From assembly GCA_033032865.1 (NCBI GenBank), contig JAWHQI010000009.1, positions 13,534,001-13,598,000 on the forward strand: 64,000 nt of DNA, in the 5' to 3' direction. The first letter of the stretch is position 1; each line of letters starts with the position of its first letter. Below the pieces are notes generated by a model. That model saw only the letters and a program-made list of their open reading frames with translations. It was not told the origin of the DNA and made no database searches. This DNA comes from Dactylorhiza incarnata (taxonomy: Eukaryota > Streptophyta > Magnoliopsida > Asparagales > Orchidaceae). Shown here piece after piece: positions 1 to 9,252 of the stretch. Both the position numbers and the translations under genes were made by a program.

Positions 1-1
1 G

Positions 2-367
2 CCGAGTCAGGTCGCAGACTTTCTGGGGGACCCCAGCGATCCAGAGCGAATGAAGAGGCGGGTCACCGAGATATTCCAAAAGCATACCGTCCTGCTGAGG
101 GATCTACATGAGCAGAATAGGCTGGATCGGCTCGCCAATGAGGAAAGGTTTGCCGCGATGGAGGACACGAACGCGCGTTCCCTCGCCGAGATACGGTCAA
201 CCGATCATGGCGACGCGACCTCCCCCGGGGTGTACATTGCTCGAATTGATTATTACATGCGGCTGACGAGCCAGGCGAACCGGTCACTTCACGAGTATCA
301 CTACCCGCGAGTCCCCCCTCGCTCTGGTGTCCGGGGTCGCGGTCGCTGGAAGTGGCTGCGATATTAA
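2..367 (+). CDS. Partial ORF of unknown function, antisense to the Tat element
   Basis: An open frame enters from the left edge and stops at 365-367. The first in-window ATG is at 50, but the frame is already open upstream, so the true start is probably outside the window. The visible part is charged and probably helical (heptad-like residues around LHEQNRLDRLANEERFAAM) and ends in an Arg/Gly-rich tail. I recognise no domain. It lies on the same strand as, and upstream of, the antisense ORF at 815-2597, so it may be the last exon of another accessory ORF of this element family. It could also be a chance frame in GC-rich DNA. Confidence 0.4.
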   Translation, partial: PSQVADFLGDPSDPERMKRRVTEIFQKHTVLLRDLHEQNRLDRLANEERFAAMEDTNARSLAEIRSTDHGDATSPGVYIARIDYYMRLTSQANRSLHEYHYPRVPPRSGVRGRGRWKWLRY

Positions 368-750
368 GGATCCTTGCATTGCTCTTTATTGTTTTTCTTC
401 CCCCTCCACTTTGATGGGAGGGGTCGTGAACAATTTTTATAAGTCTGTAATAATGATACTTTGACTCGCTTGCGAGCCCCTACTTTCCCTCTTTATTATT
501 TCTTCTTCCGCCTTGCCCGGCTCGTCGCTGCGTCGGTTTTGTTTGTGTTTCTATTACTCGCACTCGCGCACTGCCCCCGCTTTTTACTTTTTATTATTTA
601 ACACTAGCTCGCCGATGATTAATGGGAGGAAGTTTTGACAGGGTGCCGACTCGCCGGGAGCGAATAGGACTCCTAGAGGCGGAAGAGTACCGCGCGAATC
701 CGCTATCAGCAGATACCGACGCTTCGGCTTATTCCCGCCTTTTTCATTTC
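368..750. other. Non-coding spacer between the two antisense ORFs
   Basis: No convincing ORF. A perfect 7-bp inverted repeat (401-407 CCCCTCC with 417-423 GGAGGGG, 9-nt loop) lies about 35 bp after the stop of the preceding ORF. The rest is pyrimidine-rich upstream sequence for the TATA box at 751. Confidence 0.4.
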
Positions 751-758
751 TATAAATA
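751..758 (+). promoter_or_regulatory. TATA box of the antisense ORF
   Basis: TATAAATA lies 57 bp upstream of the ATG at 815, a normal plant TATA-to-ATG geometry. It lies on the strand opposite to the retrotransposon's own transcription. No core promoter is expected inside a retroelement 3' region unless the antisense ORF is transcribed independently. Confidence 0.55.
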
Positions 759-814
759 GTCGACCCTTTTCCTTTCCAACCACTGCTTTTGCGATTTCGC
801 GGATCCCAGACATC

Positions 815-2597
815 ATGGTCGGCGAGACGGAGGCTGAGGGGCGGTCCAAGTGTTCCGGGGCCTTCCTCGATGGCCTTTTCTTTTGCGCCGACCTTACGAA
901 GGAGGAGTACCAGGCTACCGCTGATCAGTACATTCACTCCGGTTTTGTGGCTCGCTGCCCTACCGAGAGGGACACCATCAGCGACCCGCATCCCGATGAG
1001 CTCGCCATCCCCATCGCCCATTTTTAAAATGGGTTGCGACTCCCACTTTGGCCGGAAGTGCGCCAAGTATGTTTATTTCTCAACCCTCACATTCCTGACT
1101 CGCTTTGCGAATGGCGCTTAAACCTTGTTGACCTTTCTAGGTGCTCAAGTACTTCGGCGTTCTGCCGAGCCAGCTAACGCCGAACGTGATCGCCGTGGTG
1201 GTCGCGTTCGCCAGTTACCTCAGTGCAGAGAAGATCGAGTTTAGTCTGCTCGTCTTCCACAAGGACGGGACGGCTCACTTCGCGAGCCAGCATGTCAACT
1301 TCTGCGAGATGACGAGTAAGTCTCATTATTGGACGCAGAAGTTCGTCCTGGTGAAGGGTCCTTTCGGCAACGTCTCCTACACTCCCACCCAGCGAGACGA
1401 GGCTGCTTACCGCCCTCCGGCCTTGCTAGGGGGTTGTGATGCGGTCTTGTACCAATACCTCAAGGGAAAAAACTTTGAGGTCGCCTTCCTCCGAGAGCGA
1501 GTGGACCTCTTGCCGCATGTCCCCCCGGGAGAAGGTTTGACTCGCACTTGCCGACTTCCTCACTCCCTTCTCCTTCGAATGTCTAACGCGCCCCGTTGTC
1601 TTTGCAGGAGAGCGTGAACTCCCACTCAACCCTCCTCACGCGCCTCCTTCTTCCCTCACTTCTGGCTCGCTTGTGCGCGTGGTCGTCGAGGCCTGCCGCG
1701 ACTTCCCGATCTCCTCATCGGGAAAGAAGCGTCCTCCTCCCCTACGTCGGCCCGCCTCGCAGGGGGCGGCGAAGAAGACCAAGAAGGCCCTCCACTGCCA
1801 AGGCGAAGGAGGTTGTGGACCTATCTGAACCCGATCTCCCCTCTCCTTCCGCCGCAGGTCAGGAGCTCGCCAAAGAGGGTGGCGAGCCGGGGGAGACGGC
1901 AGCTAAGCCCAAACCGTTGAGCCACACTAACTTCGGGCTCAGTATGAAGCTTGCGGACGCGGTTGGTGAGCCGGTGCTCGCATGGGACCCCGAGCAGAAC
2001 AAGGTCATCTGCTCCTCTCTACTCCCTTCCTGGGTAGAGGACGACAAGGCTGGGGGTAAGGCGTTCGCCCTCGCCTTCGGCCTTTATGGTCGCGAGGATG
2101 CCTCCCTCTTTCGGTCCTTTACGCCGAAGGGGGTCGCATACGAAGCTATGCGATCCCAATTCCGGGCGATGGAGCTTACCCACATGGTGGGCCGCCAGTA
2201 TTTTACAGTGGATAGGGAGATCAGGGAGCTGAACGTCGAGCTACACTGCCTTTCGAAATCCTTTTCCGGTTCAGCTCCGCTTTTCCTTTGCTAACCCACT
2301 TTTTTGGAGGACGCCGAGTCCGTCAGCCAGCTTCACACGCGGATCGCTGACTTGGAGATGGAGAACACCTGCCTCAAGGCCCAGGTCCACGACCTGATCT
2401 CGGCTGGGACTCGCGGTCAGTCGCGAGAAGAGAAAGAAGCCGACCGCAAAAGGTCAATGGAGATCGCGGAGCTCGTCCTTGATACCCTCAAAGGGGCGGA
2501 CATGATCGTCCCCGACGCCATGGAGTTCACTGCGGAAGACGTCGTACCGGATTTGTCCACGCCTATCTCCGAGGCGGAAGACCGCGAGAGAGACTAA
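815..2597 (+). pseudogene. Spliced antisense extra ORF (aORF) of the Tat element
   Basis: Inferred exons are 815-1066, 1141-1534, 1608 to about 2260, and about 2310-2597. Intron 1 (GTATGT...TTCTAG, 74 bp) and intron 2 (GTTTGA...TTGCAG, 73 bp) restore a continuous frame. The third intron's start is uncertain, but a CTAAC branch-like site at 2291 precedes an AG at about 2309. Exon 2 starts with VLKYFGVLPSQLTPN, which resembles the plant 'putative gypsy type transposon' domain (the Pfam PF04195 type, from memory). Exon 4 is charged and coiled-coil-like and ends at 2597. The function of such proteins is unknown. Breaks: an in-frame TAA at 1025-1027 in exon 1 and a frameshift in exon 3 around 1780-1800. 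The TATA box at 751 supports independent transcription. Alternatively it may be an old captured host exon set. Confidence 0.65.
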
Positions 2598-3261
2598 AGA
2601 GCTGCCTGGCGAGCCGCCTTAATTTTTTGTCGTTGATAATGTAAAAACTTTTTTCTTTTTTCTGGCGAGACCGCCGTTGGACTATGATTATTGTGAGGAA
2701 TGAAAGGAAATACTTTGTCTATCTTTCCCATATTATCACTTTAATTATTATTCGCATGTGATCTTTTCTTTCGTGCTCGCGCGATCCCAATTTTCTTATG
2801 TTCGTGTCCTTAGACTTTCGCTTACCGTTCGCGCCAGCATCTCTTTTATTGACAGCTTTTTCCTCGTTATGTTATATCTAGGTCGCTCTCGCCTACCTTT
2901 CTTCTGCGGCGACGCTGGGACTCAAGCTGTAGGATCTTATCCCTGTTCGGGACGCACCTCGTTGGGGAACCTTGCGGGAGGGATCAATATTAGCCTGCCT
3001 TGTTCGCACCCGCCTTTTGCGAGCTCTTACCGTTATCCCCGGATCACCGCGAAAACGGGCCCTCCCCGGCTCGCCGTCTTTACTCGCTCTGCTAAAATTC
3101 GTGGGTGACTTTGCGAACCGCCGACTCTATGGCCCTGCCGCGATTGAATCTTATATTCGAGCGGACCCTCGGTATCGCCTCGCCCGGGTCTTGAGGTCGC
3201 TTGCGAGCCAAACCTCTTGTTATGAGTAACTTATTTACCTGCCCAGACCACTTGTAACTTT
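2598..3261. other. Non-coding 3' region of the Tat element
   Basis: Lies between the antisense ORF stop and the tandem repeat. The short frames here have no recognisable composition or motif. Nothing further seen. Confidence 0.4.
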
Positions 3262-4213
3262 GCCAGCCTCTCCGGAGACCAACCTGAACCCCCCGTCTAG
3301 TGAGAGCCCGGGAGCGGAATCGATCTGGGACATTCCAGCACCAAAACTTGTCACCTTGCCAGCCTCTCCAGAGATCAACCTGAACCCCCCGTCTAGTGAG
3401 AGCCCGGGAGCGGAATCGATCTGGGGCATTCCAGCACCAAAACTTGTCACCTTGCCAGCCTCTCCAGAGATCAACCTGAACCCCCGTCTAGTGAGAGCGC
3501 GGGAGCGGAATCGATCTGGGGCATTCCAGCACCAAAACTTGTCACCTTGCCAGCCTCTCCAGAGATCAACCTGAACCCCCCGTCTAGTGAGAGCCCGGGA
3601 GCGGAATCGATCTGGGGCATTCCAACACCAAAACTTGTCACCTTGCCAGCCTCTCCAGAGATCATCCTGAACCCCCCGTCTAGTGAGAGCCCGGGAGCGG
3701 AATCGATCTGGGGCATTCCAGCACCAAAACTTGTCACCATGCCAGCCTATCCAGAGATCAACCTGAACCCCCCGTCTAGTGAGAGCCCGGGAGCGGAATC
3801 GATCTGGGGCATTCCAGCACCAAAACTTATCACCTTGCCAGCCTCTCCAGCGATCAACCTGAACCCCCCGTCTAGTGAGAGCCCGGGAGCAGAATCGATC
3901 TTGGGCATTCCAGCACCAAAACTTGTCACCTTGCCAGCCTCCAGAGATCAACCTGAGCCCCCGTCTAGTGAGAGCTCGGGAGCGGAATCGATCTGGGGCA
4001 TTCCAGCACCAAAACTTGTCACCTTGCCAGCCTCTCCAGAGATCAACCTGAACCCCCCGTCTAGTGAGAGCCCGGGAGCGGGATCGATCTGGGGCATTCC
4101 AGCACCAAAACTTGTCACCTTGCCAGCCTCTCCAGAGATCAACCTGAACCCCCCGTCTAGTGAGAGCCCGGGAGCGGAATCGATCTGGGGCATTCCAGCA
4201 CCAAAACTTGTCA
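3262..4213. repeat. Tandem repeat, about ten copies of a 96-bp unit
   Basis: Units begin with GCCAGCCTCTCC at about 3262, 3358, 3454, 3549, 3645, 3741, 3837, 3933, 4027 and 4123. Most differ by only a few bases. One copy lacks a C and another is a few bases short. Because 96 is divisible by 3, the array stays open as a 32-residue peptide repeat on both strands, producing long false ORFs (up to 332 codons on the minus strand). It sits between integrase and the antisense ORF, the region where Tat/Ogre-type elements are known to carry tandem repeats that can seed satellites. Confidence 0.9.
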
Positions 4214-4290
4214 TCTTTGTTATCTTCGCACAACAGTTATAACCATCACACAAAGAAATAACATTCAACAAATGATATAGCAAGAAACTT

Positions 4291-5542
4291 TCAAGGGTAG
4301 AACCGCTTCAGATCATCTCCACTTCTGGCTCGGCCGAGGGGTACCCCTTCCACATCCCGGAGGTGATACCCCCCCGACTTGAGCGCTTCGCTTACAATGT
4401 ATGGGCCCTTCCAATTGGGATTAAGTTTACCCACTGTGGTTCCTCTTCCGGCCGCGTCGACCTTCTTTAGGACCAGACCTCCTTTCTGAAAGTGTTTTAT
4501 TCGGATGTACTTGTCAAAGTATCGGGCAATTCGTCGTTTGATTTCCTCCTGCCTGATGGTGGCCAGGTCCCGAACTTCCTCTACCAGGTCCAGGGACAGC
4601 CTATGCTCTGCATCATTTGCTGCTAGCCATTCTTCATTTCCCTCACCCGCAGCGATCACCCTGGGGGTCTTTACTTCGAACTCTATGGGAAGGACTGCTT
4701 CAGATCCATGAGAAAGTTTGAACGGGGTCTCCCCGGTGGTGGTGTTTGGAGTAGTCCTCAGGGCCCATAGGACGGATGGTAGCTGCTCCACCCAGTTCCC
4801 CCGGAGGTTCTCTACATTCTTCTTTAATAGGTTGACAAATATCTTGTTCGCCGCCTCCACCTGGTCGTTTGCTTCTCGGATGGTGAACCGATGCGAACCT
4901 GAGGTCGATGCCGAGTTGGGTGCAGAAGCCAACAAACTCCTCGCTAGAAAATTGCGGCCCATTATCCATCACTATAGCCTGGGGGAGCCCGTGCCTGCAA
5001 ATTATCTCTCCCCACACAAAATTCCTTACAACTTGAGATGTTACCTTGGCTAGCGCCTTCACTTCTACCCATTTGGAGAAGTAATCGATCATGACTAATA
5101 AGAACTTTCTCTGGCCACTAGCTTGAGGGAAAGGGCCAACTAGGTCTAACCCCCATATGGCGAAAGGCCAAGGGGCCGTGATGGTCTGGAGCCTCTGGGC
5201 GAGGAGGAGTTGGAGCGGCGCATAGAGTTGACACTTCGAACATCTTCTTGCGAACTCTGCCGCATCCTTGCTGAGGGTAGGCCAAAAATAGCCTTGCCTC
5301 AACACTCTCCCTTCCAGGGTTCGGCTTCCGGAGTGGCTGCCACACTCCCCCGAGTGTATCTGTTCCAGGACCCTTGGGGCTTCTTCTTCCGATACGCAAC
5401 GGGCTAGGAGACCCGAGAGCGTCTTTCTGTGCAGCCCTCCTGCATGTAAGAAATAATAAGCCGACTTGTACCTGAAGTGTCGCTTATCTCCGTCCCCTTC
5501 AGGGAATTTCCACAAAGCGAGGAAGGTGATGAAGGGGTCCAT
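4291..5542 (-). pseudogene. Tat integrase, frameshifted
   Basis: Would join retroelement cDNA to host DNA. From the start: the RNase H-integrase linker, an HHCC zinc-binding domain (HSGECGSHSG with CSKCQ), the catalytic core (first Asp in GLDLVGPFPQ, second in VMDNGPQFSSEEF), then in another frame the segment with the catalytic Glu (QVEAANK) and the C-terminal domain ending DDLKRFYP at 4291. One frameshift near 4860-4900 separates core and C-terminus, and a TAG in place of Trp lies just before 5542. No chromodomain is present, as expected for Tat. The 96-bp repeat follows after about 80 bp. Confidence 0.85.
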
Positions 5543-6262
5543 CTACGACGCTCGCTGATCCACCTCCATCAGTTCTCCCTCCTTGATGGAAGGCCGGAAC
5601 ACTCTCCCTTCCTCGATGGAATGGCATCATTTTGTAACAATAGCACCCATCCCCAGTAATAAAGGATACATCCTTGATGTCGGGAGGGTGTATGCGAATT
5701 TGGTGATAACCTGAAAAAGCATCTAAGAAAGACATCATAGAGAAACCGACGGCTGAGTCAACCAGCGCATTGATTCTAGGCAAGGGGTAGCAATCCTTGG
5801 GGCATGATTTATTAAGTAGTGAAAATCAACACACATGCGCCACTTAACTCCCCCCTTCTTTACCATGACTACATTGGAGACCCAGCCTGGATACTGGATC
5901 TCTGACACAAAACCTGCTTGTAGGAGTTTTCCCACCTCCTCGCGGATGGGTCCCTCCAGCTTGTCCATCGTGGCCCTCTTCTTTTGACGGATGGGGCGAG
6001 TGCCCGGGTCGAGGTTGAGGCGGTGGCACGCCACATCCGCATCGATCCCTGGCATCTCCGCGGCACTCCATGCGAAGAAATCCACATTGTTCTGGACGCA
6101 AGCTGAGATCTTCTCCCGATCCTCGGGGCTGAGCTCCCCGCTGATCCTGATCTTCTTGATTGCTCTAGCCTTGGTGGTGACCTCCACCTCCACCACTTCT
6201 TCCACAGCCTCCAGCCTGGATTGCTCCCCCCAGATGCTGTCCTCCTCTTCACCACAAGCGAG
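5543..6262 (-). pseudogene. Tat reverse transcriptase, N-terminal part only
   Basis: Copies element RNA into DNA when intact. Visible parts are an acidic linker, FFAWSAAEMPGID, the fingers region (VVMVKKGGVKWRMCVDFHYL) and the first catalytic Asp in SFLDAFSGYHQI, then YCYKMMPF. There the protein stops matching RT, and within about 80 bp the sequence matches the linker before integrase. The YxDD half of RT and all of RNase H are therefore missing, by a deletion I estimate at over 1 kb from family length. The upstream end at 6262 is the insertion point of the Sirevirus-like copia; the same frame continues at 15623 once one TSD copy is discounted. Confidence 0.85.
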
Positions 6263-7318
6263 TGTTGGAACATGGTCTTCCGCATCTCCTAGGTTTGAGA
6301 ATAACAAATCCTATGTGTATTTGATCTTGTGTGTTTAAGTGTGCAGGAAATCAAAGTCCACATGACTCAAGGATGGTTGTCCCCAAAATTGAGGACAGAA
6401 TTCCAACATGGCCACTAGCGCCGGCGGTAGCGATAGCGCCCGACGCTAGCGATGATTAGCGCGATTCCGGCAGTATTTTTAGAAGAATCTAGTGCCCGGC
6501 GGTAGCTACAAGCGCTGGCGGTAGCATGGCGCACAAGAGGCATAGAGCAAAATGTTACCGCGGATTGAAGATCCTGCCGCGCAAAATGTTACTTAATCAG
6601 GGATACCGGCGGCGGTAGCGGTAGCGCTTTGGCTATAAAAGGACCCCCTCTCCTCTTGTTTTCGTACACCTATTGCATACACCTCAGAGAGAGAGTGCTA
6701 GAATTCCAGAGGCTTGTCTTAGCCGAAATTTGAGGTCCCAGCGAAGCTCTGCCAATTTCTGAAGGAGAATTCCATCACGCCGAATCCAGACGAAGTCCGC
6801 TTCGACAAACGCTGATTCTATAGCGGATCTTCGCCTCCATCTTCAGAAGTTCATCTTAAGGGAAGTTTTTATTATTTTATTTATCTTTCTTTGTAAACGG
6901 TAGTGAAATCGCCTCGTGTTGGCGACTAGGTCTCGGGTAGGACTTAGGGCTGAAATTCGCCTCGTGTTGGCGACTAGATCTAGGCTAGGTCTAGGGGGTG
7001 CTCGAGGCCACATCCGGGGAAGGATTGGCTAGAGCGTCTTGAGGCCGAATCCGGGAAGGAGAAGGCTAGGGCCACCGGTTTGTGGGGAAGCGAGTCGGGA
7101 TAGAAAATGAAAAGAGCTTTTATTATTCGCCCTCGATCTCTAGCGTCATTGAGATCAAGTTTTGTAAAACTTATTTAATATCAATAAAGCTTGTCTCTCC
7201 TTTTGTTTTACTTGACTTCTTGTTTTAATATTGCAATATTCCGAAGTTTTTCAAAATAAATCTAAAGTTTTTGAAAACCCTGATTCACCCCCCTCTAAGG
7301 GCGCCGACCGATCCAACA
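6263..7318 (+). repeat. 5' LTR of the Sirevirus-like copia
   Basis: 1056 bp, TGTTGGA...TCCAACA. U3 carries a cluster of GC-rich short inverted motifs (GCCGGCGGTAGC, GCGCTAGC and variants) at about 6418-6628, directly upstream of a TATA box (TATAAAA, 6634-6640). Compared with the 3' LTR it has lost about 18 bp in this cluster. Confidence 0.92.
6634..6640 (+). promoter_or_regulatory. TATA box in the 5' LTR
   Basis: TATAAAA in the context GGCTATAAAAGGACC, immediately downstream of the GC-rich motif cluster. The same box occurs in the 3' LTR at 14927-14933. It marks the U3/R boundary. Confidence 0.75.
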
Positions 7319-7320
7319 AG

Positions 7321-7340
7321 TGGTATCAGAGCCAGGTTTT
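7321..7340 (+). other. Primer-binding site, initiator Met-tRNA
   Basis: TGGTATCAGAGCCAGG follows the 5' LTR after 2 bp. It is the standard complement of the plant initiator Met-tRNA 3' end used by copia elements. Confidence 0.92.
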
Positions 7341-7368
7341 GTTCCAATCGGCTTAACAACCGGGAACA

Positions 7369-9252
7369 ATGGCGTCTCATGATCTCGCTTTTCCTGAGGG
7401 TCAAGGGGTTAGTCGACCACCTCTCTTTACTGGGTCAGATTTTAACTACTGGAAAAATCGAATGATGTGTTTTCTTATGACCATGGATGTAGAAGTATGG
7501 AACATGGTAGAAGTACGATACTCTCCGCCTACAACTGTAGTAGGAGAGGCGACATTAGCAAAACCTAAAGATAAATGGGATGACAGCGATAAACTAAGGT
7601 GTAAAAATAATGCTAAAGCAATGAACTCTTTATATTGCGCTTTAAATAGGACTGAGTTTAATAGAATTTCTGCATGCACAACTGCTTATGATATTTGGAA
7701 TCAATTGGAAGTTACTCACGAAGGTACATCGCAGGTGAAAGATGCCAAGCTGTTTCAACTGGTATCTGAATACGAAAAATTCAGGATGGACACGGAAGAG
7801 GACATCAACTCAATGTACACTCGCTTCACAAAGATTGTCAACGCATCAAAGGCGCTTGGAAAGACCTACTCCGACGGGGACTTGGTGAGGAAAATTCTTC
7901 GTTCCTTACCTCCAAGGTTCAATCCGAAGGTGACGGCCATCTCAGAGTCGCATAACTTAAGAACGCTCCAGATCGAGAATCTCATTGGGAATCTCAAGAC
8001 CCATGAGGTAGAACTACAAAGTCAACATGATGAATACAACAAGGAGCCGAATAAAAAGGCGTTGGCGCTGACATCAAAGAAGGAGTGCATCGAAGAGGAT
8101 GATGATGATGAAGAAGGACTCTTGGTGAAGAATTTCAAGAAGTTCATCAGAAATCCAGAGAGAAGGAACACATTCCAAAAATTCTTCCAAAAAGATACTC
8201 GACGAAAGGGATCCTCCTCTTCATCGAAGAAAGAAAAAGGAAGCGATGACGAAGAAGAAAGGCCGCCTCCAGAATGCTATCACTGCAGAAAAACCGGGCA
8301 CATTCGGAGCCAGTGCCCAAAATACCAAAAGGAGAGGAAAGAACAAAAGAAAGCAAAAGAGAGGAAGAAAGTGTTGAAGGCCGCTACTTGGGATGACTCT
8401 TCCTCTGAAGAGTCAAACAGTTCTGAGTCAAGTAGCGAGGAGGAAGCAAACTTGTGCTTAATGGCCAAAAGCAACGATGACGACACCAGTGTTCTTAGCG
8501 ACACTGAGGTATCTCCTCCTACCTTTGAAGAACTTTATGATAAATTTGTTTTATTAAATCATGAAAATGAATCTATTATAAAAGAAAATCGTAAGCTCAC
8601 AAAAAAATTAGTCTCTCTTGAAAAAAGAATAGTTTCATGTCAAGAATGTGAGCACTCTTTATTTAAGATAAAAGAACTTGAAGTTTCTCTCTCTAATGCC
8701 CTTTCACAAAACAAAATCATTGCAAAAGAAAAAAGGGACTTAGAGAGAAAATTGAAAACTTATATATTACAAATTGAAAAGAACAAAAAAGGATTTGAAA
8801 ATAAATGTGTTATGATTGTTCAAGAAAATACATCTCTTAAAAAAAATCAAAATCTCAATTTAGCCATAAACAAATTCGGGATTGGTCAAAAATCCCTGGA
8901 TATGCTTCTGGGTAGTCAATGCTTTGGGTCTGGAAAAATCGAACTTGGATATAAAAGTGAACACTACCGCCCGGCGCTAGCTGCTAACGCCGGCGGTAGC
9001 TCTAATGTTAAAACATCTTCTACTCTTTCAAATATTCAAACATCATCCATCAAGAGCAACATAGAAACTCAGAGAATGGTCTCAACCCCCTTTATTTCGT
9101 GTGCTAATTGTCTTAAATTTGGACACACGTCTGGCTCTTGCAAGAAAATAAATCAACGATCATTAAAACAAATCTGGGTACCTAAGAAATCCACTTACTC
9201 TATGGGTGGTACCTCTTGGGTATCTGGGTCTTTACTCTCATCCTCTTTCTAG
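7369..9252 (+). CDS. gag: Sirevirus-like Gag polyprotein
   Basis: 627 codons; the ATG at 7369 is 28 bp after the primer-binding site. It forms the cytoplasmic virus-like particle. Residues about 15-220 are the copia Gag capsid region (FTGSDFNYWKNRM, then YDIWNQLE and VRKILRSLPPRF). A CX2CX4HX4C knuckle (CYHCRKTGHIRSQC) lies at about 303-316, an acidic serine-rich stretch at 340-375, a predicted coiled coil at about 385-500, and a second knuckle (CANCLKFGHTSGSC) at about 578-591. The frame is intact. It ends with TAG at 9250-9252, and the same frame stays open into protease, so the stop may be read through or may be a decay mutation. The LTR-type GC-rich motif is present inside it at 8964-8999. 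Confidence 0.9.
   Translation: MASHDLAFPEGQGVSRPPLFTGSDFNYWKNRMMCFLMTMDVEVWNMVEVRYSPPTTVVGEATLAKPKDKWDDSDKLRCKNNAKAMNSLYCALNRTEFNRISACTTAYDIWNQLEVTHEGTSQVKDAKLFQLVSEYEKFRMDTEEDINSMYTRFTKIVNASKALGKTYSDGDLVRKILRSLPPRFNPKVTAISESHNLRTLQIENLIGNLKTHEVELQSQHDEYNKEPNKKALALTSKKECIEEDDDDEEGLLVKNFKKFIRNPERRNTFQKFFQKDTRRKGSSSSSKKEKGSDDEEERPPPECYHCRKTGHIRSQCPKYQKERKEQKKAKERKKVLKAATWDDSSSEESNSSESSSEEEANLCLMAKSNDDDTSVLSDTEVSPPTFEELYDKFVLLNHENESIIKENRKLTKKLVSLEKRIVSCQECEHSLFKIKELEVSLSNALSQNKIIAKEKRDLERKLKTYILQIEKNKKGFENKCVMIVQENTSLKKNQNLNLAINKFGIGQKSLDMLLGSQCFGSGKIELGYKSEHYRPALAANAGGSSNVKTSSTLSNIQTSSIKSNIETQRMVSTPFISCANCLKFGHTSGSCKKINQRSLKQIWVPKKSTYSMGGTSWVSGSLLSSSF

Noticed and set aside
401..423. Hairpin as a bacterial-type terminator
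   Set aside because: A good 7-bp stem but no following T-run, and this is plant nuclear DNA; kept only as an inverted repeat.
3235..4233. Open frames of 332 (minus) and 231 (plus) codons
   Set aside because: They are the 96-bp tandem repeat read as a 32-residue peptide on both strands. The unit length is a multiple of three, so openness is automatic and gives no evidence of a gene.
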